Origin: Hericium rajendrae
Lineage: Eukaryota > Basidiomycota > Agaricomycetes > Russulales > Hericiaceae
Direction of reading: 5' to 3'
DNA: 64,000 nt
Assembly (NCBI GenBank): GCA_033439255.1
Contig: CM065889.1
Coordinates: 1,302,001 to 1,366,000, forward strand
The notes beneath the pieces were generated by a model. The model was not told where the DNA came from. It did no database searches and saw nothing but the letters and a program-made list of their open reading frames with translations. The number at the start of each line of letters is the position of its first letter. Position 1 is the first letter of the stretch. The position numbers and the translations under genes are program-made. Positions 10,813-20,830 of this stretch are shown here, piece by piece.

Positions 10813-12639
10813 ACCATTGATCCCACCGACCCCTGTTATCAGACCACAGAACCATACCCACTTGGCATCTTCGCCTCACTCAATGAATACTTCATCTACA
10901 CCCTTTCTGACATCGTTCGAGTAGACTTCGCCACTCCGAATGAGGACAACGATGCTCCTGCATGGTGGTACTTCCCTGACTGTGATGACGAGGCAGACCT
11001 CGAGCTTAACGACTTCGACGTCGCAGCTACAGAACACCGCCGCCAACACCCTGCTACCCCACCGCTTCCCACTGTTGCTCTTTCTAGTGCAGATTCTCCC
11101 CCTGCTCGCACTGCACCACTTGTTGTTCCCCCAGGCATTACCTTCAACCTGGTAACCAACAACTACTATGCATATCGCTCTGACACCAATCGGCTTGTAG
11201 TCAGTTGGAGACCCAGCCTCGTAGCAGAAAGTGACCTGTGGTTTTGGCAGGCCAGTACCCTCTTCTTAACTGCTGCAGAACTTGCACTCTCTCAGGCAGT
11301 TATAGAGAATCTCGCTCAGCAACAAGCTACCCACCTCAATACCCTTCGGGTTCCACTACCACCACCTGTTTCGACCCCTACCCCAGTACCAGTCCCCTCA
11401 CCTGCTCCACCCATTGCCGCTGTTGCATCGACATCCACCATCAACATCAAACCAATCATTGTCCCAGCTCCCCCTGTCCAGCCGTCCATCGACATGTCCA
11501 ACCCTGAGATAGGCATCAAACCTGCTCCCTTTGAGGGAGATCGCTCCAAGTCCAAGGAATTCCAGCTGCATATTCGCTTATTCCTTTGTGCCAACTCTAT
11601 CAGGTATAAAGATGATACCGCCCAGATCTCCCTCTTTCTCGACCTCTGCCAGGGCCCCATTGCCGGCCAGTGGGCCACCCAGCGTGTCGAGGAGATCCTT
11701 GAGGATGATGACCTCGTGGCTGCAAATAAGTCTCCAGCTCATGTTCCTTGCTATGCCGACCTCACCACTCTTTGAACTCGTTTCAACTTGGACTTCTCTC
11801 ACCTTGACGACTCCAAGGATGCCTCCCATGCCATCCAGACCCTCCAGATGGGTACGTGCCCGGTGGACTAGGGAGCCAAAGGCTCCCTGCATCCAGAGGT
11901 TTGGAGGATGTCGAGGCTTAGTCAGCATTGCCTTAGATAGAGTCTGCCTCCTGTATGTAGTCGGCATCCTGCTATCATCATCCCTGGGCTTAGCTCCTGC
12001 CCTTGGGCCACTCCACTGGTAGTTGACTACATCACTGAGTTCGAGTCCTTTGCTCCTTGCACCGGCTACAACGATGTGGCCCTGATCGACTGGTTCCTGC
12101 ATGGCCTAAACAATGCCCTGCAGGATGATTGCCAGCGCAGCTACCCCACGCCCACCACCCTGGCTGAGTGGAAGGCGAGGGCCCGTGACAGGAATGCTGC
12201 CTACCTCATGCGCACCCAGTTCCAGAGTCCCCACCCTACAACTGGGCGCACCCCGGTGAGCACTCGCTCCCCTCAGTCCACATCTACTGGCCGATCCTGC
12301 ACAGTTGCTGCTACAGGTGCCCAACTGCCCAAACTCTCGGAGCCTGACCGTGAGTGCCTCAGGTGTGAGAGCGGTTGCTTCTGCTGCTGCCAGAAGGGCC
12401 ATGGCTTTCGTGACTGTCCCCTCAATGCTGACTCCAACCCCCGTGCCCCAATCCCTCGTGTCCGAGCACTAGAAACTGGCTCTGCCCCAGGAGTAGCTCC
12501 AGAAGATGCAGCCACCGCCCTTGCTATCCCCGCTATCAACAGGTCTATCGCCGACTTATCGTCACAGTTGAAGGACTTGAGCGAGGAAGAGAGGGAAGAG
12601 GCGAAGGCTGCATTAAAGGATATGGTTGAGGGTTTTTAA
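10813..12639 (+). pseudogene. gag: Gypsy gag (degenerate)
   Basis: An acidic and Pro-rich N-terminal region (10813-11490) leads into a capsid-like region from about 11494 (SNPEIGIKPAPFEGDRSK onward), with LIDWFLHGLNNAL after the insertion and a CCHC zinc knuckle at about 12375-12420 (CFCCCQKGHGFRDC fits C-x2-C-x4-H-x4-C). The C-terminus is a charged helix ending at 12639. The frame has a TGA near 11773 and is split by a 152-bp solo LTR at 11864. The N-terminal part has no obvious start Met, so the real start may be upstream. Gag would package element RNA. Confidence 0.85.
11864..12015 (-). mobile_element. Solo 152-bp LTR in gag
   Basis: Same sequence as the two LTRs of the small element at 39698-42727. 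On this strand it begins TGGACTAGGG and ends GGGCCACTCCA, has an internal GGGAGCC...GGCTCCC inverted repeat, and is flanked by CCGG/CTGG. Removing it with one 4-bp copy restores the gag frame. It reads in reverse relative to 39698 and 42576. Confidence 0.85.
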
Positions 12640-12748
12640 AGTGCCCCCCGGTCACATCATCCGTGGGTGGCAAGAAACATTTCTTTGATCCATTGAATCG
12701 CTTCTCTGTACTATCTGACCCCTGTGAGCAATCGTATCCATTGTCTTT

Positions 12749-14460
12749 GTGCATGTCCGCTATCACCCCAACCATCAGACACCGTCCATTACACTCCAGG
12801 CCAAGATTATCACTGCCCCGATCAAGAAACAAATCAATGCTGAGGCATTTCTCGATAGTGGTGCAGAAGGCATCATTATGCACCCCGAGTTTGCCAAGAA
12901 ACACCAGTTCCCCCTCAAGAAACTCCCTAAACCCTTTCCCGTTCACAATGTGGACAACTCCAAAAACATCATGGGCTGGGTCCGCTATTCAGTCAACCAG
13001 AACATCCACATTTATGCCAAGGACTCGACATCCTTCCATGAGGAGACAGCTGAGTTCTATCTCGTTGACATTGGTGACTACAACATTATCCTTGGGACTG
13101 ATTGGTTACAGGAGCACAACCCTGAAATTGATTGGGTCTCTCGTCATGTGGACATGACTCGCTGCCCTCCCTCTTGCACTCTGAATAAACCCCCAGTCAA
13201 GAACCTGTCCACTCGCACTGAACGCCGCCAGTCAGCCCCTCGTCCACCAGTCCTCAGTGCTGCTGCTGTACTGCTCCCCCCACCTTGCCCTCCTCCATTG
13301 CTTCCACTACCCCTGCCATTTGTCGCTGCTCCACTTCCCAAATACGTGATCCCTGCTCACCAAGTCCAAGGTGTCTGCCTTCGCCATATCCACCTGTCCA
13401 AAGTCCCTGCACATCTATTCACCGAGGATGATGACCCACGACCTAACATCGATGATGACTGGGTTGAAGAGGGCCTTTGCCTAGCTGGTGTTCTCCCTGA
13501 CTGGGACACACCACCTCTACCGGACGATGACCCCGACTACCAACACACTGTCTGTATCCGTCGCTCTTTCACCAATGCTCAGAAACTGGCTGAGCATGTG
13601 GCCACTTGTGTTGCAGAGAAGTCCTTTGCTGAGATGGTTCCCCCTTAGTATCAGGATTTCCAACCTGTCTTCGACGAGGAATCCTCCCATCACCTCCCCA
13701 AACGTCGCCCTTGGGATCATGCCATTGACCTGAAAGATGGTTTTGAACCCCGCTCCTGCAAGGTCTATCCCATGACTCTTACTGAGCAGAAGGACCTCAA
13801 TTCATTCCTTGATGACCAGGTCAAGAAAGGCTACATCCATCCTTCTAAATCCCCTATGGCGAGTCCCTTCTTCTTTATCAAGAAAAAAGATGGAAAACTA
13901 TGCCCTGTCCAGGACTATTGTACCCTCAACAAAGGCACCATCAAGAATGAATATCCCCTGCCCCTCATCTCTGAACTCGTTGACAAGCTCAAGGGTGCCA
14001 AGGTCTTCTCCAACATGGACGTTCACTGGGGTTACAACAATGTTTGCATCAAAGAAGGCGATGAATGGAAAGCCACCTTCAAGACCAACCGTGGTCTCTT
14101 TGAACCCCTGGTGATGTTTTTTGGCCTTACGAACTCCTCTGCCACGTTCCAAGGAATGATGAATGAACTTTTCAAGGATCTCATCGACATGGGCAAAGTC
14201 GTCATTTACATGGATGATATCCTCATTTTCACTGAAACTCTCGAAGAACATTGCGACCTGGTGTGCAAGGTCCTCCAATGCCTCCAGGACAACGACCTTT
14301 TCCTCAAGCCGAAGAAGTGCTCATTTGAGCAGCCCTCAGTTGAGTTCCTCGGTCTCATTGTCTCCCATAACATGGTCGCCATGGACCCCATCAAGGTTGC
14401 AGGCATCACTGAGTGGCCTGCTCCCCGTAACGTCAAGGATGTCCAGTCATTTGTCGGCTT
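12749..14460 (+). pseudogene. pol: Gypsy pol, protease and reverse transcriptase part
   Basis: Protease: active-site AFLDSGAEG near 12850 and the family motif LGTDWLQEHNPEIDW near 13095. After a Pro-rich linker comes a linker/RT entry (RRPWDHAIDLKDGF, 13705-13745) and RT with KKKDGKL, NMDVHWGYNN and the catalytic VIYMDDILIF at about 14200-14230. A TAG at 13646-13648 interrupts the reading frame between linker and RT. At 14460, within the thumb/connection motif QSFVGF, the gene is cut by element B1. RT would copy element RNA into cDNA in cytoplasmic particles. Confidence 0.93.
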
Positions 14461-14808
14461 CATCAGGAAAAATGGTTTTTTGGTTGATAGCCGAGGTATG
14501 GCTACGGTAGCTGAGCCTTGGCTATAGTAACCGAGCCTTGGCTACTGTAAGCCACCGGTTTGATATCCGGAGGCCCAGCAATCTTACAAAGCCAGAACTG
14601 CAGCTACCGTATGTCCTGTAGCACTGGTAGATCACAAAAATAAAATGTTCCCTCTGAGCTATTCTGCACTCTCAAAGGCATGCTTAAATGTCCAAATCAT
14701 CTTTGATTTCACTATAGATGTTCACAATGACTCTCATTGGATCTACAGTAGTTACAAATATGATCTAATTTACAAGATTCTAATATATCTTCTTCAAAGG
14801 ATCTGAGC

Positions 14809-14844
14809 GTGGGAACTGTTTTGCTGCAGCAAAACAGTTCCCAC
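14809..14844. repeat. Perfect 36-bp palindrome (B1, left)
   Basis: Half-site GTGGGAACTGTTTTGCTG followed directly by its exact reverse complement, with no spacer; the centre is a CTGCAG. Related copies lie at 17933, 19778 and 45354. Confidence 0.95.
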
Positions 14845-14859
14845 ATTTCGCATCCATGG

Positions 14860-16260
14860 GGGGAGGCAATAGAGGAGCAGGGAAGGTGGCACTGGTGTGC
14901 GCGAGGCAGCGCGGACGCAGAGAAGATGTCGTGGATGCAAAGGAGATGGCATGTGCATGCACGACTCAGCGCGGACATGCGCGAGACGGTGCGGGCGCAG
15001 ACGAGGCAGCGCGCGGGTGCGGGGGAGACAATGCCGGCACGCGCGAGGTGACACTGACGTGGAGGAGATGGTGCATGCGGATGTGCGCGAGGGGCATGTG
15101 CACGAAGGAGATGGCGCGGACGTGGGGGAGACGGCACGGACGTGGGGGAGATGGTGCGGACGTGGACAAGGCGGCGCAGGCGCGAGGGAGAAGGCGTGGG
15201 CACGAGGGAGAAGGCGCGGGCGTAAGGGATGCAGCGCGGACGTGGGAGAGGCGGCGCAAATGTGTGCGAGGCAGTGCCGGCATGCAGAAGGCGGCACAGG
15301 CATGCAGGAGGCAGCATGCGTGAGGCAGCGCGGGTGCGCGGGGGATGGTGCGGGAGCGGGCATGTGCAGCTCGGTGCGGGCGGGAAGGACTGGGCGTGGG
15401 GAGTCAGCAACGGCGTGCGCGAGGAGGCGTGGGTGGGGAGATGGCACCGGCAGGCGGGAGATGGCGCGGATGCGCACGCGGCGATGCGGGCATGGGGGAT
15501 ATGACGCAGGCGTGCGGAAGACGATGCGGGCGTGCGGGAGATGACTCGGGTGCATGGGAGACGGCAAGAGCGCGCTGGAGATGGCAAGAGCACGGGGAGG
15601 CGATGCGGGTGCATGGAAGGCGATGCAGACATGTGCGAGACGGCGGGAGGCACGTTGGAGGTGGCATGGGAGACGGCACCGGCGTGCACGAGGAGGATGG
15701 TGCCGACGTGTGGAGAGGACGATGCCGATGCACACGAGGCGACGCAGGCGCGTGGGAGATGCAGGAGTGTGCGGGAGGCGGCAGAGAGTGCGCAGGAGGC
15801 AGCAGGGGGTGCACGGGAGGCGGCGCGGACGCGCGGGAGACGGCACGGGCGCGCACGAGGCGACGCAGGTGCGCGGAAAATGGTGCTGGCGCACAGGAGA
15901 CGGGAGGGGCACGTGCGAGGCAGCAGGGGCATGGGGAAGACGGCGCCGACGCCTACAAGATGGCGGCAGCATGGGGGAGACGGCACCGGCGTGAGGGAGA
16001 CGACAAGGGCACGCACGAGAGATGCAGGCGCACAGGAGACGGCACAGGGCGCGGATCGGCGGAGGCACGTGCGGATCGACAGAAGCATGTACTGGTCGAC
16101 ACATGCATATGCGAGTCGGCGGGGGCGTGCACGGGTTGGCGTGTGCGTGCGCGAGTCGGCAGAGTTGGCGCGGGCGTCAGCCACTCGACGGCGATATGTG
16201 CGGGGGGTCGGCAATGCGAAAGGGTCAGCGGGGGCGCGCGTGTTGGTGGAGGTGTGTGCA
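14860..16260. repeat. GC-rich minisatellite (B1, left)
   Basis: Degenerate tandem repeats of roughly 18-20 bp, such as GGCGCGGACGTGGGGGAGAC. It is the counterpart of the reverse-complement-type array at 16880-17930. Long frames on both strands are composition artefacts. Confidence 0.75.
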
Positions 16261-16292
16261 AGGGCGACGTGGTGGATGCGCAGAGTAAAAAC

Positions 16293-16370
16293 GAGAGTAT
16301 CGCCCATATTCGAACAGGCGATACTCTCTGAATTAGTGGAAGATAACGTTGATAAGATAATGTTGCTCAC
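16293..16370 (-). other. Exon-intron-hairpin module (B1, left)
   Basis: Minus-strand donor GTGAGC (complement of 16365-16370), branch-like CTAATT, acceptor AG, then a hairpin with arms GAGAGTATCGCC and GGCGATACTCTC (16293-16328). Confidence 0.6.
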
Positions 16371-16488
16371 CGTTTAGCCCTCTGTGGCTCCGCATTGTAT
16401 TGACTCTAGCTCAGAATAACTGAGAACGTGGTAAGTTGTTCATTGACAGAGGGAAACATACCTTGCAAGTATGAAAAAAATGAACGGC

Positions 16489-16526
16489 CGTGGGACGTGT
16501 TTGGCTGCAGCCAAACGTTTCCCACG
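16489..16526. repeat. Central palindrome of B1
   Basis: 38-bp imperfect palindrome CGTGGGACGTGTTTGGCTG / CAGCCAAACGTTTCCCACG, with three mismatched pairs. It lies between the two divergent hairpin modules and resembles the outer palindromes in plan but not in central sequence. Confidence 0.85.
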
Positions 16527-16794
16527 CGCCCCCCGCATTTTTTTTTGTTCAAGTCGAAATGCGCGCAGGCAACGGCCTGCCGCACCCCGTGCTGTTTTGT
16601 TGCCCATATATGGTCAATAAAACGAATCGGGCCACGCGGCTCCGTGCGCTCGACTTGCGCGCGACTTCATTTTGTCTGCCACGTCGTAGCTTCCTTCCAC
16701 CCACTCCCCCTTTCCCTTCACTGCTTTCACTCTGGCATGTTCATTGTAAGTACCATTCCTTCTTCTTTGGATTTTGGACGAGTGGGAATTAAGG

Positions 16795-16871
16795 TAAGTA
16801 AATATAGTTGTCTTGTAGCTTTCTTATACTAACCAAGAGAGTATTGCTCGCATTGTCGAGCGATACTCTCA
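16795..16871 (+). other. Exon-intron-hairpin module (B1, right)
   Basis: Donor GTAAGT at 16795, branch-like ACTAAC near 16829, acceptor AG at 16839-16840, then a hairpin with arms AGTATTGCTCG and CGAGCGATACT (16838-16871). Confidence 0.65.
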
Positions 16872-16879
16872 TTTTCGTA

Positions 16880-17930
16880 CCCTCGTGCCTGCATCCAGAC
16901 CTTCGCACATGCCTGCATGTGTTCCCGCACACCCCTCCGACCCATACGTGGCCCCGTAGATGCGTGCGCCCTCGAAACCTGGGCACGTCACCGATCCCCA
17001 CGCGTGTCGCCACCGACCCGCGCAGGCACCTCTGTCCCACGCACGTCGCCACCGACCGTGCATGTTACCACCGAACCGTGCACTCTGATCCACACCCACC
17101 GTTGCCAATTCACGCACATCGCCACCGATTCCCGCATGCCCGTGCCGACCCATGCATCGCCCCGCTCAGTCGCGCCCGCCCCCCGACCCGCACGTGTTGC
17201 CGCCGACCCATGCACCCCCTGCCAACCCGCACATACCCCGTCGACCTGCGCACGTCACCTCGACCCGCACTCACCGCTGCCAACTCGAGTGCGTCACTGC
17301 CGACTCCTGCACGCCCCTGCCGACTCCGGCCGATCCGCGCGCACCCCCGCCAATTCTCATGCACCCCCGCGATCTGAGCGTACCCGCGCCGATCCCAGCG
17401 CATCCCGCCGATCTGACGCACCCCCGCCGATCCGACGCTGCCCCCGTCGACCGGCACTGTCGCCGTCGATCCGCGCTGTCGCCATCGACCCACGCGTGTC
17501 ACCGTCGACCACTGCGCATCCCCGCTGATCCAGGTGCTCTCCCGCTGACTGTCTCGCATCGCCGTCGATCCGCACACGCACCTGTCGACCCGTGCGCAGC
17601 CGTGTACGTCCCCCCCAATCCGTGTGCAGCGCTGTCGACCTGCACGTGCGCGCCGACCCGCACATGCACACATTGACTCTTATGTGTCGCCGCTGACTCA
17701 CACATGCACCCTGGCCTGTGTGAGTCTTCGCTAACGTGTGCGTCCCCCCAATGCCCGAACGTCGACTGCCCGACCCATGCCCGCACGCTTCCGCCAAGCG
17801 TGCATGCATGCACGGACTCGCTCATGCAAGTGCCGACCGCGCGCATCACTGTCGACCCCTGGATGCCCCTGCTGAACCACATGTGCCCCTCCTCAATGCC
17901 CAGACATTGCCACTGGCCACATGGATGCTG
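16880..17930. repeat. GC-rich minisatellite (B1, right)
   Basis: Degenerate short tandem repeats of the type CACCGCCGACCCGTGCA on the plus strand, the complement-sense counterpart of 14860-16260. No coding capacity is inferred. Confidence 0.75.
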
Positions 17931-17932
17931 TA

Positions 17933-17970
17933 CGTGGGAACTGTTTTGCTGCAGCGAAATGTTTCCCACG
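17933..17970. repeat. Imperfect palindrome (B1, right)
   Basis: CGTGGGAACTGTTTTGCTG followed by CAGCGAAATGTTTCCCACG, three mismatches from perfect. It is the right-hand partner of 14809-14844. Confidence 0.85.
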
Positions 17971-18139
17971 ATGCATTGGGGTGTTAAAGGATTAAGATGG
18001 GGAGATGCACCATTAGTGTACAGTACAAGATGTAATTAGCTAAAAAAAAATATAGTATTTTGCAGGATATACTGTTAAAGATCTAATATTAGAGACTATA
18101 ATAGATTATAAGAAACTATACCACACTGTCTCTCTCATA

Positions 18140-18380
18140 TTGCAGTATAGCACTATAGTAGCCAGCATAAGCTACAGTAGCTAGCATAAGCTACAGTAGC
18201 TAACATAAGCTATAGTAGATATACCATCTACAGACTGCTACGGATCACTACAGATGGCTACAGATGGCTACCTGTAGTTGTAATAGAGACCCACCTATCA
18301 ACAGATGCTACAGAAAATATATAATCTATTATAGCTACTGTAGACCATATTTTCTACTGTAGGCTAAAGTAGTATGGACA
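18140..18380. repeat. CTACAGTAGC subterminal array (B1)
   Basis: Repeated GCTACAGTAGCTA and GGCTACAGATGGCTACA units just inside the right terminus. The same sequence, inverted, opens B2 at 19382-19560. Confidence 0.8.
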
Positions 18381-18393
18381 CTTTTTCCAGATG

Positions 18394-19368
18394 CTTTGGC
18401 AATTTCTATCGGCATTTTATCCAGGACTTCTCCAAAGTCGCCCACCCCATGTTCGACCTTACCAAGAAAGACCATCCTTGGGCCTGGTCTGCTGAATGTC
18501 AACGTGCCTTTGAGGCTCTTAAAGCTGCGTTCACCTCATCCCCAGTCCTTATCATGCCTGACCCATCCAAACCCTACCTGGTTGAGGTTGATGCCTCAGA
18601 CTATGCCACAGGGGGTATCCTATCCCAGTGTGGGGAGGACGAGCAATGGCACCCAGTTGCTTACATTTCCAAGGCCTTCACTGCCCCTGAATGCAACTAT
18701 GACATCTACGACAAGGAACTCCTGACCATCATCCGTGCCCTCGAAGCCTGGTGCTACTACCTGGAAGGTTCTCCCCATACTGTGGAGATCTGGACTGACC
18801 ATAAGAACCTGGAATACTTCAAGTCTGCCCAAAAGCTGAGTCGTCGTCAGGCTCGCTGGGCTCTCTTTCTCACTCGTTTCGACTTCACCTTGATCCACAA
18901 ACCCGGTATTCACCACCGGCCAGATGCCATGTCGAGACGACCTGACCATAGAGAGGGGGTGGACGACGACAACTCAGATCGTGTCCTCCTCAACCCCAAG
19001 TACTTTCAGATCCGTGCTACATGTCCAGCTGCTGTCAAGTCCATTGGCAATGCTGATCTTCGCCAATGCATTCGCAATGCCAAGACCAAGGACATTGAGG
19101 TCGTTCAAGCCCTTGATGTGATCCTGAACAACGGTCCTTGCTCCCTCGTCAAGAACCTCCAAGAATGGAACTACGAGGATGGCCTCATCCTCTTTTGTGG
19201 CAAGGTTTACATCCCTGCTGACAAGGACCTTCGTCGGGACATCGTCAAGCTACATCATGACACACCCATGGCTGGTCACCCAGGACGCTACAAGACCTAT
19301 GAGCTCCTTAGTCGCAACTACTGGTGGCCCGGTATGTCTGTCTTTGTTCGTGATTATGTTGATGGCTG
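18394..19368 (+). pseudogene. pol: Gypsy pol, RNase H and integrase N-terminal part
   Basis: Continues pol after B1 with GNFYRHFIQDFSKVAHP, then RNase H motifs VEVDASDYATGG, YDKELLTI and WTDHKNLEYF. After HRPDAMSRRP comes the integrase zinc-binding domain: HHDTPMAGHPGRYKTYELL and NYWWPGM supply the two His side. B2 interrupts the domain at the first Cys of its CxxC pair (VDGC). The frame itself has no stop in this segment. Confidence 0.93.
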
Positions 19369-19777
19369 CATCTGGAAAAAGTGTCCATACTACTTTAGCC
19401 TACAGTAGAAAATATAGTCTACAGTAGCTATAATAGATTATATATTTTCTGTAGCATCTGTTGATAGGTGGGTCTCTATTACAACTACAGGTAGCCATCT
19501 GTAGCCATCTGTAGTGATCTGTAGCAGTCTGTAGATGATATATCTATGATAGCTTATGCTCGTTACTGTAGCTTGTGCTAGCTACTATAGTGTTATATTG
19601 CAGTATGTGAGATTCAGTATAATATAGTTTGTTATAATTCATTATAGTCTCTAATCACATCTCGTACAATAAATCATGCAAAATTTGTATTCTGACTAGT
19701 TACATCTTTTACACTGATAGTACTAATGTATAATATCTTCTCTCCACACCCTTCTATACCCACAGCACCCAATGTCT

Positions 19778-19815
19778 CATGGGAACTATTTTGCTGCAGC
19801 AAAACAGTTCTCACG
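19778..19815. repeat. Palindrome (B2, left)
   Basis: CATGGGAACTATTTTGCTG / CAGCAAAACAGTTCTCACG, a slightly decayed copy of the 36-bp palindrome at 14809. Confidence 0.85.
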
Positions 19816-19829
19816 CATTACAAGAGGCA

Positions 19830-20190
19830 GCAGGGGCGTGCAGAGATCGGCGGGGGTATGCTGGAGGTGGCAGGAGCACATTGGAGTCAGCGGGGGCATG
19901 CGCGAGTCAGCACAGGTGCGTGGGCACGGGCACGGGCACGCTGTAGTCGATGCAGGTGCATGCGAGTTGGTGGGGGCACGGAGCATCGGCACATGTGCAT
20001 GCGAGTTGCTGCGTGCATGTAGGAGGCGGCACCAATGTGTGAGTGTCAGCGTGGGTGGGCAGGAGGCAGTGGGAGCGTGCAGGAGTCAGCGCAGGCGTGC
20101 GGGAGTTGGCACAGGCATGCAGGAGTTGGCGCAGGTGTGCGGGAGTCGGCATGGGCATGCGGGCATCAGCGTGCACACGGCACCACCAGG
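19830..20190. repeat. 20-bp minisatellite, KDZ-proximal left piece
   Basis: Tandem units of about 20 bp such as GGAGTTGGCACAGGCATGCA. The array continues at 39426 on the other side of the KDZ element, so the KDZ element inserted within it. Confidence 0.75.
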
Positions 20191-20309
20191 TGTAGCCACT
20201 TACCTAAATGTATAGTAGTAGCCACCCGACACATACCTAAATGCCCAGTAAGTTGCTAACAATGACTCACCAGGAATTTAGCTAAAGCACCATTTAGCTA
20301 AATGATACA
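20191..20309 (+). repeat. KDZ left terminal inverted repeat
   Basis: About 119 bp that align by eye with the reverse complement of 39307-39425, sharing TGTAGCC at the tip, CCGACAC(A/T)TA, CTAAATGC, and CATTTAGCTAAATGA at the inner end. Confidence 0.85.
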
Positions 20310-20654
20310 GGCCCGCTAATCTCATCCGGGCAGAAAATGGCATAATCTTATCTATGTCGGAGATACCGGAGAAATGCTTACCTCAGCAATCAGATTCAGA
20401 CCGCCTCTAGCACCGAAGAAGAAATGGTTGATCACATTATAGCGACGGGGTGGTCTCGTTTGTAGAGTACTGTATGAGATGATACAGTCAAAATGACTGC
20501 AAGGTCAAAAATGGCCTGCGAAGATGGAATTATACAGGATATGGGGTGCAGAGGGAGGGTCATAGTAGTTCGAAAGGGGGTTGCATGGGTCATTGTGCAG
20601 GTCGTAAGGGCGAATAGCCTAGGGAGCATAGAGGTTAGTATTTTCAGAGGTGGA

Positions 20655-20790
20655 TGATACAGTATTGACGAGAGAAATATGATGGAGTTGAATGATGCAA
20701 GGGCCATGCAGATGATATGATGCTACAGTATTGACGAAAATGGGAATATGCTGGAGTTGAATGATGGAAGGCTGATATGATGCTGAGAAA
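20655..20790. repeat. Two-copy 66-bp tandem repeat
   Basis: Units share AGTATTGACGA, then ATATG(A/C)TGGAGTTGAATG, offset by 66 bp. They lie between the terminal repeat and the accessory gene. The region 20310-20830 otherwise shows nothing recognised. Confidence 0.65.
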
Positions 20791-20830
20791 AGAAAAATAT
20801 GCTGTAAGTATACAGTGGTCAATGTTATCT

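Larger units (their letters stand above)
14461..18393. mobile_element. CTACAG-family element B1
   Basis: Left end CATCAGGAAAAATGG, right end CTTTTTCCAGATG, flanked by CTT/CTT. The right subterminal region is an array of CTACAGTAGC-type repeats. The interior is nearly mirror-symmetric: palindrome (14809), minisatellite, leftward hairpin module (16293), central palindrome (16489), rightward module (16795), minisatellite, palindrome (17933). No gene is supported; long open frames follow from GC-rich repeats. It is related to B2, which lies in the other orientation. Confidence 0.85.

Noticed and set aside
14712-16370. 552-residue minus-strand frame and several overlapping frames of 200-440 residues
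   Set aside because: They lie in a GC-rich minisatellite, are open on both strands at once, and give Ala/Arg/Pro/His low-complexity products.
14461-18393. Helitron interpretation of CATCAGG-ended elements
   Set aside because: The ends are inverted repeats with 2-3 bp duplications; no TC start, no CTRR end with hairpin, and no A/T target rule.
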